DNA of 64,000 nucleotides from an uncultured SAR86 cluster bacterium (GCA_902614235.1 CACMKG010000002.1:84038-148037), one strand, 5' to 3'. Shown: positions 1-10,262, numbered from the stretch's first letter. Notes: a model not told the origin generated them from the sequence alone. Program-made: numbers and translations.

Positions 1-290
1 CCATGAATTGTTGCTGCAATAATATGAGCTAAAACTACCAGTGCAAACAAAATTGCTACAGCCAAAATCCAACGATAATTAACAGTAATTACACTCATAA
101 GACAAAGAATTGGAACGACCAGAAAAAAAGCTGTTAAATCTCGAATCAAGGCATTTTGAGCCGCCGAACTTAAGTCCTCGAAAATAAATCCAAAACTAAT
201 ACTAGTTTCTGCTGGATTGATCATCCACCCTATTCCACTTGGTAAAAGCATTAATCCTGGAAGTAAACATATTATTCTAGCTAATATCAT
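1..290 (-). CDS. Small integral membrane protein, DUF4345-like (3' end cut by window edge)
   Basis: The protein reads out of the window on the left; about 96 codons are visible. A Shine-Dalgarno AGGAGAGA lies just before the ATG at 290. The visible part is very hydrophobic: an N-terminal membrane segment with a short GWMINP turn, an amphipathic stretch near residues 33-48 containing RDLTAFF, then at least two more membrane segments. This layout (helix, NP turn, polar RDL segment, helices) resembles small four-helix DUF4345-type proteins of unknown function. It lies 12 bases downstream of sohB on the same strand and is probably cotranscribed with it. The family assignment is by pattern only. 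Confidence 0.6.
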   Translation of the reverse strand, partial: MILARIICLLPGLMLLPSGIGWMINPAETSISFGFIFEDLSSAAQNALIRDLTAFFLVVPILCLMSVITVNYRWILAVAILFALVVLAHIIAATIH

Positions 291-302
291 TATCTCTCCT
301 TT

Positions 303-1322
303 TTATTTAAATCTGTTTTTGTTTAAAGTTTCTTCGACTGTATTTATGAAATCTTTAAGCAGTGTATTTAAAAATCTACTAAGTTTATCCTGTATTTTTT
401 TCTTCGTTTCAAATTTTATTTCGTAAACATCATGTTTTTTTGAAAAATTCATTAAGTATTCATCACTGGTAGAAATCTCGTCTACTAAGCCTACCTCTAG
501 AGCTTTCGTACCCTCCCAAATTTCTCCAGTAGCAACCTTGGAAATATCTAATTCAGGTCTAAATTTAGTAACATGTTCTTTAAAAAGATCATGAATTTCT
601 TGAAGATCTTTTTTAAATTTTTCTCTTCCCTCATCAGTGGTCTCTCCAAAAGTTGTAATCGTTCTCTTAAATTCACCAGCTGTATGAAGCTCATAATCAA
701 CATCTAATTTTTTTAAAATTTTACTGAAATTTGGAATTGCTGCTACGACACCAATTGAACCGATTATCGCAAAAGGAGCTGAGACTATTTTGTTCGCAAC
801 ACAAGCCATCATATAGCCACCCGATGCAGCTACTTTGTCTACACAAGCTGTTAGTTTAATTCCGGCATCTCTAATTCTCTTAAGTTGTGCTGCAGCTAAA
901 CCATACCCAATGACAGTGCCGCCTGCACTTTCTAAATTGAGAACTATTTCCTCGCATTTAGTTTCGCTTTGAAGAATTGCACTTATTTCTTCTTTTAAAT
1001 TTTCTACGTTAGATGCTTCAATGTCTCCTTGAAAATTTAAAACGTAAACTGGTTTCTTCTTTGTTTTTACTTTTGAATTCGTCTTTTTTTCTTTCTTAAG
1101 AGTTTTTTTTAATTTCTTTTTTTCTTCTTTATTCATGGTTAGTACTTTTAAAGAATTAGCCATTGATTGATATCGTTTAGTTAAATTTTTTATTTTTAAA
1201 GATTCATTTGTCTCAGGAGGTTGGCGCATTGTGGAGACTAGAAAAAAAATAGGTATAAAAATTAGAACAATTATAGTTAATGCTTTTAAAACAAAAAGAC
1301 CGTACTCAATAAGAATTTCCAT
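303..1322 (-). CDS. sohB: SohB-like inner-membrane peptidase (S49 family)
   Basis: The product has 339 residues, close to the roughly 350 of E. coli SohB. Residues 7-30 form a membrane anchor, followed by a lysine-rich linker (about 60-90) and a single S49 (SppA-type) protease domain. The Ser-Lys dyad is visible: Ser167 in AASGGYMMA and Lys219 in AGEFKRT, and the downstream FGETTDEGREKF stretch is typical of SohB rather than SppA. The family cleaves signal peptides or membrane protein fragments, with the active site on the periplasmic side. A small membrane protein follows 12 bases downstream. The ATG start places the membrane anchor at the extreme N-terminus as expected. Confidence 0.93.
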   Translation of the reverse strand: MEILIEYGLFVLKALTIIVLIFIPIFFLVSTMRQPPETNESLKIKNLTKRYQSMANSLKVLTMNKEEKKKLKKTLKKEKKTNSKVKTKKKPVYVLNFQGDIEASNVENLKEEISAILQSETKCEEIVLNLESAGGTVIGYGLAAAQLKRIRDAGIKLTACVDKVAASGGYMMACVANKIVSAPFAIIGSIGVVAAIPNFSKILKKLDVDYELHTAGEFKRTITTFGETTDEGREKFKKDLQEIHDLFKEHVTKFRPELDISKVATGEIWEGTKALEVGLVDEISTSDEYLMNFSKKHDVYEIKFETKKKIQDKLSRFLNTLLKDFINTVEETLNKNRFK

Positions 1323-1388
1323 AATATTCGATGTTAAATTTGAGTGGAGATTCTATCAGTAATAATTGATATCTTGAATTAAAAAAAA

Positions 1389-2657
1389 TTAAAGAGTCTC
1401 TAAATTATTCATATATGGTCTTAATACTTTAGGAATAGATACAGTCCCATCTTCATTTTGATAATTTTCTAAAATCGCGGCCATCGTTCTGCCAATTGCC
1501 AATCCAGAACCATTTAAAGTATGACAAAGAATATTTTTTTTATCTTTCTTTATTCTTATTTTCATTCTTCTTGATTGAAAATCTTTAAAATTACTACAAG
1601 AAGAAATTTCTCTATATTTATCTTGGCTTGGAAGCCAGACTTCCAAGTCATAAGTTAAGCTTGATGAAAAGCCTATATCTTTTGAGCATAGAATTACTTT
1701 TCTAAAAGGTAAATTGAGCTGTTTGAGAATATTCTCGGCATGTGAGGTAAGAATTTCTAACTGTTCATCAGACTTATCTGGTTCTACGAAACTTACCAGT
1801 TCTACTTTTTCAAATTGATGTTGACGAATAATGCCCTTGGTATCAAGCCCATAACTTCCTGCTTCACTTCTAAAACATGGAGTATGACAAACATAGGAAA
1901 GCGGTAATTCTTCTGATTCTATAATTTCATTTCTATGGTAGTTAGTTACAGGGACTTCTGCAGTAGGAATCAAATATAAATCTTGTTCGCTATCATCAAT
2001 TTTAAATTGATCTTCTTTGAATTTTGGTAATTGGCCTGTTCCAGTTAGAGAATCTGAATTCACAATTAAAGGTACGTATATCTCTTTGTATAAATGTTCT
2101 TTCGTATGAACATTCATCATAAAATTTATTAATGCTCTGTTGAGTAAAGCAAGGGAGTCTTTGAAAACCACGAATCTTGACTTTGAAATCTTTGCAGCCG
2201 CTTCAAAATCCATTCCGTCGCTCAAAAGACCTAATTCTTGATGATCTTTAATTTCAAAGTTAAATTTTGGTTTTTTTCCTATTTCTTCGACAACGGTATT
2301 ATCTGCCTCTGAATTACCATCTGGAACTCTAGCATCAATCAGGTTCGGTATTGATAATAAAAAATCATGCAATTCGGCTTGGACTTTATCTAATTCAATC
2401 TTTTTTATTTTTAAATCGGCAGAAGATTTTGATGCTTCCTTCTTAACCTTTGAAAAGTCTTTTCTATTTTTTTGCAATTTTCCAATTTCTCGAGCCAAAT
2501 TATTTTGATTTTCCTGTAATTGTTCGGTTTCTATTTGTAATTTTTTTCTTTTCTCCTCTGTTTTTAACCAATAGTCTTCGTCAAGTTCAAAACCTCTTCT
2601 TGAAAGATTATCTATAGTTTCAGACAGGTTTTTTTTTAAGTTTTGAATATCAATCAT
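1389..2657 (-). CDS. serS: Seryl-tRNA synthetase
   Basis: This class II aminoacyl-tRNA synthetase charges tRNA-Ser (and tRNA-Sec where present) with serine. Its 422 residues are typical. The N-terminal 25-110 region is a lysine/glutamate-rich coiled coil that grips the long variable arm of tRNA-Ser. The catalytic core shows motif 2 (PCFRSEAGSYG followed by RQHQFEKVEL) and motif 3 (LNGSGLAIGRTMAAILE), plus the serine-binding TAEVP and SSCSNFKDFQ stretches. The start codon overlaps the end of lolA by 8 bases. The ftsK-lolA-serS order matches gammaproteobacteria, but rarA, which often sits between lolA and serS, is absent. Confidence 0.98.
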   Translation of the reverse strand: MIDIQNLKKNLSETIDNLSRRGFELDEDYWLKTEEKRKKLQIETEQLQENQNNLAREIGKLQKNRKDFSKVKKEASKSSADLKIKKIELDKVQAELHDFLLSIPNLIDARVPDGNSEADNTVVEEIGKKPKFNFEIKDHQELGLLSDGMDFEAAAKISKSRFVVFKDSLALLNRALINFMMNVHTKEHLYKEIYVPLIVNSDSLTGTGQLPKFKEDQFKIDDSEQDLYLIPTAEVPVTNYHRNEIIESEELPLSYVCHTPCFRSEAGSYGLDTKGIIRQHQFEKVELVSFVEPDKSDEQLEILTSHAENILKQLNLPFRKVILCSKDIGFSSSLTYDLEVWLPSQDKYREISSCSNFKDFQSRRMKIRIKKDKKNILCHTLNGSGLAIGRTMAAILENYQNEDGTVSIPKVLRPYMNNLETL

Positions 2658-3264
2658 CTTGGTCTAGTGAGATTAAATCTTTCACTTCATAATTATAGCT
2701 AAATACAGAAGACGATAGTTCGGGTCGTGAAGTAAAATTGGTAATTGCGACTTCACTCTTGACTCCAAAAGCATCCAGGTACTTAATGTTTGTCAGAAAA
2801 ACATCATTAAAAATGAGATCTATTTTAGAAATATAGGTTTTATCTTTAGGAAAAATAGCACAGGAATTATCAATACAATCTATTTTTTCGGAGTTGCGAC
2901 AGATAGAGTCTGAATCTTCGAGGAGAAAGGCCGCAGGAATTTGATGAATGATGTTTTCTTTCTTATATTTGACCGCCTGGTCTAAATCGTAATCAATTCT
3001 ATAAATTGAGTTTTCGTTGATAATAATTTCTGATTCGACCGAATTAGAATTTAAATTTGAAACTTTAAGAAAGAAAGGTTTTTTCAAAATAATTTTGCCA
3101 AATACTGGTTCTTTTTGCTTGTTTTCAAATGTTTGAGAGAAATCAGCGCTATAAAATTTCTCTTTAGAAAAATTTAATAAATGTTTATTTTCTTCTAGGC
3201 AAGTTGCATTTGACATTGAAAGAAAAAAGACAAGAAAAAAAAATATGAGATTTTTATTCGGCAT
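2650..3264 (-). CDS. lolA: Outer-membrane lipoprotein carrier protein LolA
   Basis: LolA is the periplasmic chaperone that takes lipoproteins from LolCDE at the inner membrane to LolB at the outer membrane. The 204-residue product starts with a clear signal peptide (MPNKNLIFFFLVFFLSMSNA, cleavage near residue 20). The body shows LolA features: the F-S-A-DFSQTFENKQKEPVFGKIILKKPFFLKV strand region (broken here by the signal position) and a late ISKIDLIFNDVFLTNIKYLDAFG segment. It is coupled at both ends, overlapping ftsK by 11 bases and serS by 8. Sequence divergence is high, as usual for LolA, so synteny carries much of the assignment. Confidence 0.88.
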   Translation of the reverse strand: MPNKNLIFFFLVFFLSMSNATCLEENKHLLNFSKEKFYSADFSQTFENKQKEPVFGKIILKKPFFLKVSNLNSNSVESEIIINENSIYRIDYDLDQAVKYKKENIIHQIPAAFLLEDSDSICRNSEKIDCIDNSCAIFPKDKTYISKIDLIFNDVFLTNIKYLDAFGVKSEVAITNFTSRPELSSSVFSYNYEVKDLISLDQDD

Positions 3265-5611
3265 CAGGCCCAGGCGCTAAAACCTCTCTATTTCCATTTG
3301 AATTCATCTCGCTCACAAGGCCAGCGGTTTCCATTGTTTCTATCAAGCGAGCTGCTCTATTATAACCTATTCTAAATTTTCTCTGGACTGCTGATATAGA
3401 CGCTCTTCTGGATTCAACCACAAAAGCAACTGCTTGATCGTAGAATTCATCTTTTTCCGAATTATCTCTATCGGAATCTGTGCCATCTGCGACTTCGGGA
3501 GCTTTTGTAACTTCATCTAAATAGCTCACCGTTTCTTTATCTTTCCAGTCTTTCACGACTCTAATTATTTCTTCTTCTCCAACAAAAGCACCATGAACTC
3601 TAAGAGGAATGGAGGTTCCAGATCCAACGTAAAGCATATCTCCCTTTCCCAAAAGCTGCTCTGCTCCGACTTGATCTAAAACAACCCTAGAATCCATTGA
3701 TGAAGCAACGTTAAAAGCCATTCTGGCAGAAATATTTGCCTTGATTAGACCGGTAATAACGTCAACAGAAGGTCTTTGAGTTGCTAGCAACATATGTATT
3801 CCTGCGGCTCTCGCTTTTTGAGCTAACCTAGCAATTAATTGTTCAACTTTTTTTCCAACAACCATCATCAAGTCAGCAAGCTCATCAACAGCTATTACAA
3901 TTTGAGGTAATTCAGTCAAATCAGGAATATCGTTTTCCGAAATACCTTTATCTTCATCTATTTTCATTGTTGGATCCTTAATTGGATTATCATCAGCAAT
4001 AGCTTTGTTTACTTTTGTATTAAAACCGCTTAAGTTTCTTACCGATAACGCAGACATAAGTTTGTATCTTCTTTCCATTTCATTTACACACCACCTAAGT
4101 CCATATGCAGCCTCAGACATATCTGTGATCACTGGACAAAGTAAATGAGGTAAATCTTCATAAACTGAAAGTTCCAACATTTTAGGATCAATCAAAACTA
4201 ATTTAACTTCTTGAGGGTTTGCTTTATAAAGAATACTCATCAACATTGAATTAAGGGCTACTGACTTTCCTGATCCAGTAGTTCCTGCTATTAATAAGTG
4301 TGGTAGTGAGGCCAAGTCTTCTAATACGGGTTTGCCTTCAATATCTTTTCCGTAAGCCAAAGTTAAAGGACTTTTGGCATCTTCAAATTCTTTCGAGGCA
4401 ATAACTTCTCCTAACATAACGCTTTCTCTATCGGCATTTGGAATTTCAACTCCAATGGTCTCTCTCCCTTCAATGACTTCTACTATTCTTATACTGCCTA
4501 CTCCTAACGAACGAGCTAAATCTTTGTTTAGATTTGAAACCATTGAAACTTTTATACCTTTTGGCAGTTCAACTTCAAATCTAGTCACCACAGGACCGCG
4601 CATGGTTTCTCTTACAATTGCATATTCACCTTCAGGACCAGTTACTTTGAATTCTGCTAGCTTAGTAATTAACGCTTCTTTCAAAATATCCAATTCATAA
4701 AGTTGTTGAGAAGACATTTCTTTATTGTTTTCTTTTCTTTCATCCAGTAAAGAAATTTTTGGCATCTCGCCAGGGATTTTCTTTTCAAATAACTCTTCTT
4801 GCTTCTCTAAAATTACTTTCTTACCCTCGGGTATTTTAGACTCGGCCTTCTTTATTTCAGGTTTTGGCATTGATCTTATTTTTGACTTATGTTCATTAAG
4901 AAATTCTTGCCTATTTTTCTTTTCTCTACTTTTCGCTATTTTTTCTTTCAAAGAAGAAAAGCTTTCTTTCGATATTTTATTAAGATAAAAAATAAAGTTT
5001 ATAAACCTATCTTTTAAAACTGAAATCAAATCTTGCCAGTGCAAATTAACTAATAAACTCAAACTAACCATAAAGAAAAAAGCTCCAACAATGGTTGTAC
5101 CAACTGAGCTTAGGTAAGGCAAAGTAGCTTCTGACAAATAACTTCCAAAAATTCCAGCTGAAGTTTCTGGGAAGTAATTGCTGTAAGGATCTATATGCAG
5201 GCTAACTAAAAGAGAAACCGAAAAACAAAGAATAATAAATCCAAAAAAAGTAAAAAGCCCAGATTTAACTGGCGCCTCTGAATCTAAACCATCAGCTTTT
5301 TTCAAATAATAATTTAGAGGATTAATGAAAAGAACTAACGAGATTATCCAGGCAGTAAGTCCTAAAAAAGAATATAGAAAGCTACTTATCCAAGCGCCTA
5401 CAAGACCAATACTATTATTGACAGAAACATCTATGGATTCTCTCCATTGAAAATCATCAATTGAATATGTCAATAAAGATAGGCTTAGAATTATTCCTGA
5501 TAACAATTGAAATAAAACGAAGAGGTCTAAGAGAAGCTTCTTTGTTGAAGAACTCACTTGGAATCTGGCTTTTACAGATTCAGAAATCGAAGATGTTTTC
5601 TTTTTATTCAA
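3254..5611 (-). CDS. ftsK: DNA translocase FtsK
   Basis: FtsK anchors at the division septum and pumps chromosome ends to the dif site for XerCD resolution. The 785 residues comprise four N-terminal membrane helices (about 25-190), a short charged linker (about 200-300), the RecA-like motor with Walker A GTTGSGKSVALNS and Walker B IVIAVDELADLM, and a C-terminal winged-helix gamma domain (SAVQRKFRIGYNRAARLIE) that reads KOPS polarity sequences. It is much shorter than E. coli FtsK because the linker is reduced. The start is a TTG with no good ribosome site, so the exact N-terminus is uncertain. It is divergent from trxB, as in many gammaproteobacteria. Confidence 0.97.
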   Translation of the reverse strand: MNKKKTSSISESVKARFQVSSSTKKLLLDLFVLFQLLSGIILSLSLLTYSIDDFQWRESIDVSVNNSIGLVGAWISSFLYSFLGLTAWIISLVLFINPLNYYLKKADGLDSEAPVKSGLFTFFGFIILCFSVSLLVSLHIDPYSNYFPETSAGIFGSYLSEATLPYLSSVGTTIVGAFFFMVSLSLLVNLHWQDLISVLKDRFINFIFYLNKISKESFSSLKEKIAKSREKKNRQEFLNEHKSKIRSMPKPEIKKAESKIPEGKKVILEKQEELFEKKIPGEMPKISLLDERKENNKEMSSQQLYELDILKEALITKLAEFKVTGPEGEYAIVRETMRGPVVTRFEVELPKGIKVSMVSNLNKDLARSLGVGSIRIVEVIEGRETIGVEIPNADRESVMLGEVIASKEFEDAKSPLTLAYGKDIEGKPVLEDLASLPHLLIAGTTGSGKSVALNSMLMSILYKANPQEVKLVLIDPKMLELSVYEDLPHLLCPVITDMSEAAYGLRWCVNEMERRYKLMSALSVRNLSGFNTKVNKAIADDNPIKDPTMKIDEDKGISENDIPDLTELPQIVIAVDELADLMMVVGKKVEQLIARLAQKARAAGIHMLLATQRPSVDVITGLIKANISARMAFNVASSMDSRVVLDQVGAEQLLGKGDMLYVGSGTSIPLRVHGAFVGEEEIIRVVKDWKDKETVSYLDEVTKAPEVADGTDSDRDNSEKDEFYDQAVAFVVESRRASISAVQRKFRIGYNRAARLIETMETAGLVSEMNSNGNREVLAPGPDAE

Positions 5612-5681
5612 AAAATTTAAGAATATTATTCTGCATTATAGCTATGTAAGTATAATAGAGTTAAATTTATCTTTCTTTTAA

Positions 5682-6611
<930 letters not shown>

Positions 6612-6623
6612 ATTAAATCTACA

Positions 6624-7352
6624 ATGATTAAAAAGAATATTTATAAAAATATTTCAATCTCAAAAAAAACTGATACATGCCATATTTCTTTAAATAACCC
6701 TAAAAAGTTAAATGCTCTAAGTTCATCCACTTTAGTAGAAATTTCGAAAGCTTGTGACGAAGTTGCATCGAACAAAAAAATTAAAATAGTCATCTTTTCT
6801 TCGACTTCAAAAAATTTTTCTGCTGGAGCTGATTTGACAGAGATAGAAAAAAATAAAACTCTCGAAGATTACTGGCATGAGAATTACGGAAGAAAATGCA
6901 TAAATTCCATTTTAAATTTACCACAATTATCTATCTGCTTAATTGAGGGCTATTGTCTTGGAGGCGCTGCAGTCATTGCCTCCGCTTGTGATTTTAGAAT
7001 GGCTGAAAAAAATTCCTTAATTGGCTATCCAGAAATAGAACTAGGCATGAACCTGAGCTGGTTTGGCCTACCTCTTGCTATAAGTTGTTTGGGTTTATCG
7101 GAAGCAAAACATGTAATTTTAAGTGGAGAAAAATTTAGTGCTCTGGAAATGCAAAATAAAGGGTTTATAAATGAAACTTTTGATTTGAGTGACAAGAATA
7201 AGTGTTTAAAAAAATGGACTAGTAAGTTTAAGAAAATGCCTGGATTGCAATTAAAAATGATTAAAAAAAGCGCAAATGAAATAGCTTTTGCTCAAGCCAA
7301 AGCTGTGATGCATATGGAATTTGATCAGTTTTTGTTATCAAGAAATAATTAA
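6624..7352 (+). CDS. Enoyl-CoA hydratase/isomerase family protein
   Basis: The 242-residue product is a crotonase-fold protein. The oxyanion-hole motifs are visible: FSAGADLTEIEK near residues 66-77 and GYCLGGAAVIASACDFRMA near 108-126, followed by GYPEIELGMN. The catalytic glutamate position corresponds to the PEIELG region. Members hydrate or isomerise acyl-CoA thioesters, but the substrate cannot be read from the sequence. The C-terminal region is short for the family. The gene follows trxB with a 12-base spacer and converges on the nitronate monooxygenase gene with a 4-base overlap. Confidence 0.85.
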   Translation: MIKKNIYKNISISKKTDTCHISLNNPKKLNALSSSTLVEISKACDEVASNKKIKIVIFSSTSKNFSAGADLTEIEKNKTLEDYWHENYGRKCINSILNLPQLSICLIEGYCLGGAAVIASACDFRMAEKNSLIGYPEIELGMNLSWFGLPLAISCLGLSEAKHVILSGEKFSALEMQNKGFINETFDLSDKNKCLKKWTSKFKKMPGLQLKMIKKSANEIAFAQAKAVMHMEFDQFLLSRNN

Positions 7353-8326
7353 AAATTATCTAATCTGGATTTAGCTTCTTCATATTCAGAGACCATTTGA
7401 TCTACTGCAGTTTGAACTGAAGGAGCATCTTTAATTGTACCAATTCCCTGTCCAGATCCCCAAATGTCTTTCCAAGCTTTTGAAGAATTATCTTTTTTTG
7501 CTATAGCGGAAGTACTGAAATTCATGTCATCTTTACTTCCAGAAGTATGTTCCTCTGGATTCAATCCAGCTGCTTCTACACTTGGTCGTAAATAATTACC
7601 ATTTACTCCAGTAAAAGTTGCAGAATACATTATGTCGTCTGCAGTGCTATCAATAATCATCTGCTTATAACCAGGGGAAGCATTGGCTTCTTCTGTTGCA
7701 ATGAATTTAGTTCCAACATAAGCAAAATCAGCTCCAAGTGCTAACGCTGATAAGACCGATGAACCTTCTGAAATGCTTCCAGAGAGAGCAATAGGGCCAT
7801 CAAAGAATTCTCTTACTTCTCGAACCAAAGCAAAAGGACTCAAGGTACCAGCATGACCTCCTGCACCAGCACATACTAAAATTAAACCATCGGCACCTTC
7901 TGACAAAGCTTTTTTTGCATGTCTAATATTTATAACGTCGTGCATAACCACTCCGCCATAACTGTGCACCGCTTCGGTTACAAATTTTGGTGCTCTTAAG
8001 CTGGTAATGATTATTGGTACCTTATGTTTGACACAAACTTCCATGTCATGTTCTAAGCGATCATTTGAACTGTGACAAATTTGATTTACTGCAAATGGAG
8101 CAACTTTTTTTTCAGGGTTTGCTTCTTTATATTCTTCTAATTCTTTAGAAATTTTTTCAATCCATACTTCTAGTTGATCTGCAGGTCTTGCGTTTAAAGC
8201 AGGGAAAGATCCAACTATTCCAGCCTTACATTGAGCAATCACCAGTTCAGGATAAGAAACGGTAAATAGCGGAGCTCCAATGACAGGAATTCGTGTGTTA
8301 TCTTTTAAAAGTTTTCTTATATCCAT
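7349..8326 (-). CDS. Nitronate monooxygenase family protein (2-nitropropane dioxygenase-like)
   Basis: This is an FMN-dependent TIM-barrel enzyme of the NMO family, which oxidises alkyl nitronates and related toxic nitro compounds. The N-terminal VIGAPLFTVSYPELVIAQCKAGIVGSFPALNAR pattern (broken by the FMN loop), the HDVINIRHAKKALSEGADGLILVCAGAGGHAG region (phosphate-binding GAGGHAG) and the ALALGADFAYVGTKFIATEEA segment are typical of the family. I place the start at the ATG at 8326, whose A is the last base of the TAA of the upstream 43-codon gene (TAATG). A longer in-frame start six codons upstream would overlap that gene. It is the last gene of an acuI-peptide-NMO unit. Confidence 0.88.
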   Translation of the reverse strand: MDIRKLLKDNTRIPVIGAPLFTVSYPELVIAQCKAGIVGSFPALNARPADQLEVWIEKISKELEEYKEANPEKKVAPFAVNQICHSSNDRLEHDMEVCVKHKVPIIITSLRAPKFVTEAVHSYGGVVMHDVINIRHAKKALSEGADGLILVCAGAGGHAGTLSPFALVREVREFFDGPIALSGSISEGSSVLSALALGADFAYVGTKFIATEEANASPGYKQMIIDSTADDIMYSATFTGVNGNYLRPSVEAAGLNPEEHTSGSKDDMNFSTSAIAKKDNSSKAWKDIWGSGQGIGTIKDAPSVQTAVDQMVSEYEEAKSRLDNF

Positions 8327-8457
8327 TATTGCGATGCCACCCAAAAAACAACCATTGCTGTAACTGTTAACATGATGATTACAGCAACTAAAGCATCAAC
8401 TTTGCTATCTGCCTCGGCCGCTTCTTCATCAAATTTTGTTTCTTGATTGTCTTCCAT
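8326..8457 (-). CDS. 43-residue single-pass membrane peptide between acuI-like and NMO genes
   Basis: The ORF starts at ATG 8457, two bases after the acuI-like stop codon, and ends with a TAA that shares one base with the NMO start (TAATG). The first 22 residues are acidic (MEDNQETKFDEEAAEADSKV), followed by one clear hydrophobic helix of about 20 residues ending WVASQ. This acidic head plus single transmembrane helix and the coupling on both sides support a real gene. I recognise no family. Its position suggests a role tied to the two flanking oxidoreductases, or simply membrane docking; that is inference. Confidence 0.6.
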   Translation of the reverse strand: MEDNQETKFDEEAAEADSKVDALVAVIIMLTVTAMVVFWVASQ

Positions 8458-8459
8458 GA

Positions 8460-9443
8460 TTAATTTTTTAATCTAACTCTACCAATTTGTTGGCCCTTGA
8501 GAATTTTGTCTATTTCAGAGAATAACTCTTCAAGTCCAACGTCTTTTATTTGATCGTTAATTTTTTCTAATTTCCAATCCGATGCGAAATTATTCCATAT
8601 TTCTTTTTTTACATCTATTAAAGTTTCTGCAGAGTCGATACCTAATAAAGACAGTCCTCTCAAAATAAAAGGGAAAATGCTTGTATTCAAATTAACTCCT
8701 CCGACCATGCCACAGCATGCAATTGCTGCTCTTTGGTGAGTGGCTGTTATCAAGTTGGATAGAATGTCACTTCCAACGGCATCTACTCCACCTGCCCATC
8801 TTGGTTTTGCCAAAGGGCTTTTGATATCTCCTTCAAATTCAGATCTATTAATCACCTCTTTAGCGCCTAATGATAAAAGAAGATCTGTTTCAGTATCTTT
8901 TCCAGTTATTGCCACAACTTCAAATCCAAGTTTTGCTAAAAGCATAACTGCTATAATCCCTACTCCTCCAGTTGCACCAGTTACAAAAACTTCTCCGTCC
9001 ACTGGTTTTACTCCACTAAGTAATATTTTTCTTACACATAATCCAGCAGTCAAACCAGCGGTTCCGTAGGCCATAGATTCTTCCAAGTCAAAATTATCTG
9101 GTTTTTTAATAATCCATTCTTTAGGGACTCTAATGTACTCAGAAAATCCGCCAGAGGTATTCATGCCTAAATCGTATCCCGTAACAATTACTTCATCCCC
9201 TACTGAAAATTCATCTGAATTTGATTCTTCTACTATGCCAGCAGCATCAATACCTGGAGAATGGGGATAATTTCTTGATACCCCTTTATTTCCAGAAGCT
9301 GAAAGAGCATCTTTGTAATTCAAAGAGGAAAATAAAACTTTGATTAAAACATCTCCCTCAGGAAGGTCGTCCAAAGTTCTCTCTATCACGTTTGAAACGA
9401 AACCATTTTCAGTTTCTTCTGTTACAAAAGCTTTAAAATTCAT
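8460..9443 (-). CDS. acuI: Acrylyl-CoA reductase AcuI/YhdH-type MDR oxidoreductase
   Basis: A zinc-free medium-chain dehydrogenase/reductase of 327 residues. Family landmarks include LFSSLNYKDALSASGNKGVSRNYPHSPGIDAAG (active-site Y and NADPH cleft, interrupted here by the loop), GTAGLTAGLCV and the nucleotide-binding VTGATGGVGIIAV. YhdH/AcuI enzymes reduce acryloyl-CoA to propanoyl-CoA with NADPH. In marine bacteria this detoxifies acrylate released from DMSP. No DMSP lyase or dmdA is visible nearby, so the DMSP link is inference. It is the first gene of a tight three-gene minus-strand unit. Confidence 0.85.
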   Translation of the reverse strand: MNFKAFVTEETENGFVSNVIERTLDDLPEGDVLIKVLFSSLNYKDALSASGNKGVSRNYPHSPGIDAAGIVEESNSDEFSVGDEVIVTGYDLGMNTSGGFSEYIRVPKEWIIKKPDNFDLEESMAYGTAGLTAGLCVRKILLSGVKPVDGEVFVTGATGGVGIIAVMLLAKLGFEVVAITGKDTETDLLLSLGAKEVINRSEFEGDIKSPLAKPRWAGGVDAVGSDILSNLITATHQRAAIACCGMVGGVNLNTSIFPFILRGLSLLGIDSAETLIDVKKEIWNNFASDWKLEKINDQIKDVGLEELFSEIDKILKGQQIGRVRLKN

Positions 9444-9632
9444 AAGTTAAATTTAAAAGCACATTTAACATTAAATAAAAAAAATAAGATACTTTAAGTT
9501 TACTTTTGCTTTAAATCAGTACAAGACCTAGAGCAATATACTTTAAATGCACTTAAATAGTTCATAAAAGCTTAAAAATTTACAAATGTTAAAAATAAAA
9601 GGTTTTAATTTATCCGGTTTAATTACCTCTTA

Positions 9633-9648
9633 TTTATTAATTAATAAA
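9633..9648. promoter_or_regulatory. 16-bp perfect palindrome just before the first TorF porin
   Basis: TTTATTAATTAATAAA is a perfect palindrome that ends 2 bases before the AGGAG ribosome site. It could be an operator half-site pair or an RNA hairpin next to the ribosome site. The second porin gene has a different 18-bp palindrome in the same place. In AT-rich DNA some such palindromes arise by chance. Confidence 0.35.
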
Positions 9649-9659
9649 CAGGAGATGTA

Positions 9660-10262
9660 ATGAATAAACTTAAACTATTAATAGTTAGTATTTCTCTGAT
9701 TCTTGCTTCAGGAATTGCATCAGCAGCTTCAGTATCTGCTAACGCGACTCTACAAAGTGACTATACATGGAGAGGTATGACACAAAACAATGGAGATGCA
9801 TCTGTAAACGGTGGGTTAGACATTGAGTTTGATTCAGGTTTCTATGCTGGAACATGGCTTGCTGCTGTAGGATCAGGTTCTGAGGTGGATTACTATGGTG
9901 GACTAACTGGCGAATTAGGCGATGTTTCTTATGATATCGGCTACATAAAATTTGATTACCCAGCAGTTGCCGGTGGTGGTGCTGATTTTGAAGAAGCTTA
10001 CTTAGGTCTTGGAATTGGTGACTTTGGATTAACTTTTGCTTCTGGTCAGGATGCAGCTACTGATAATCTCGAAATCTCTTATGCTTTTGGAGACTTTGGT
10101 GTTGCTTTTGGTGATTACGACGAAGTAGGTGAGTATTTTTATCTAACTTATGGATTCGAATTTGCTGGCTTTGCTATGACCGTTGGTTATACAGAATTTG
10201 AACATGACACAACTGCTGCAAGTGATGAAGACGCTTTTTTCCTAGATATAGGAATTCTATAA
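9660..10262 (+). CDS. TorF-family putative outer-membrane porin (copy 1)
   Basis: The 200-residue product has a signal peptide (cleavage near residue 22, after ASAAS) and a mature part made of alternating aromatic/glycine beta-strands. It carries the family signature SDYTWRGMTQNNG followed by GGLDIEFDSGFYAGTW and VDYYGG, seen in TorF/TIGR02001 putative porins. The protein is acidic and ends in a strand typical of outer-membrane barrels. It has a strong ribosome site (AGGAG) and is followed by a strong terminator. The paralogue 220 bases downstream shares the signature and overall plan. The transported solute is unknown. Confidence 0.85.
   Translation: MNKLKLLIVSISLILASGIASAASVSANATLQSDYTWRGMTQNNGDASVNGGLDIEFDSGFYAGTWLAAVGSGSEVDYYGGLTGELGDVSYDIGYIKFDYPAVAGGGADFEEAYLGLGIGDFGLTFASGQDAATDNLEISYAFGDFGVAFGDYDEVGEYFYLTYGFEFAGFAMTVGYTEFEHDTTAASDEDAFFLDIGIL

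Noticed and set aside
217..426. Plus-strand ORF across the sohB end
   Set aside because: It is antisense to sohB and the neighbouring membrane protein; composition reflects the other strand's hydrophobic codons.
4374..4988. Open frames on the plus strand opposite ftsK
   Set aside because: Shadows of a well-conserved minus-strand gene with no ribosome site or domain features.
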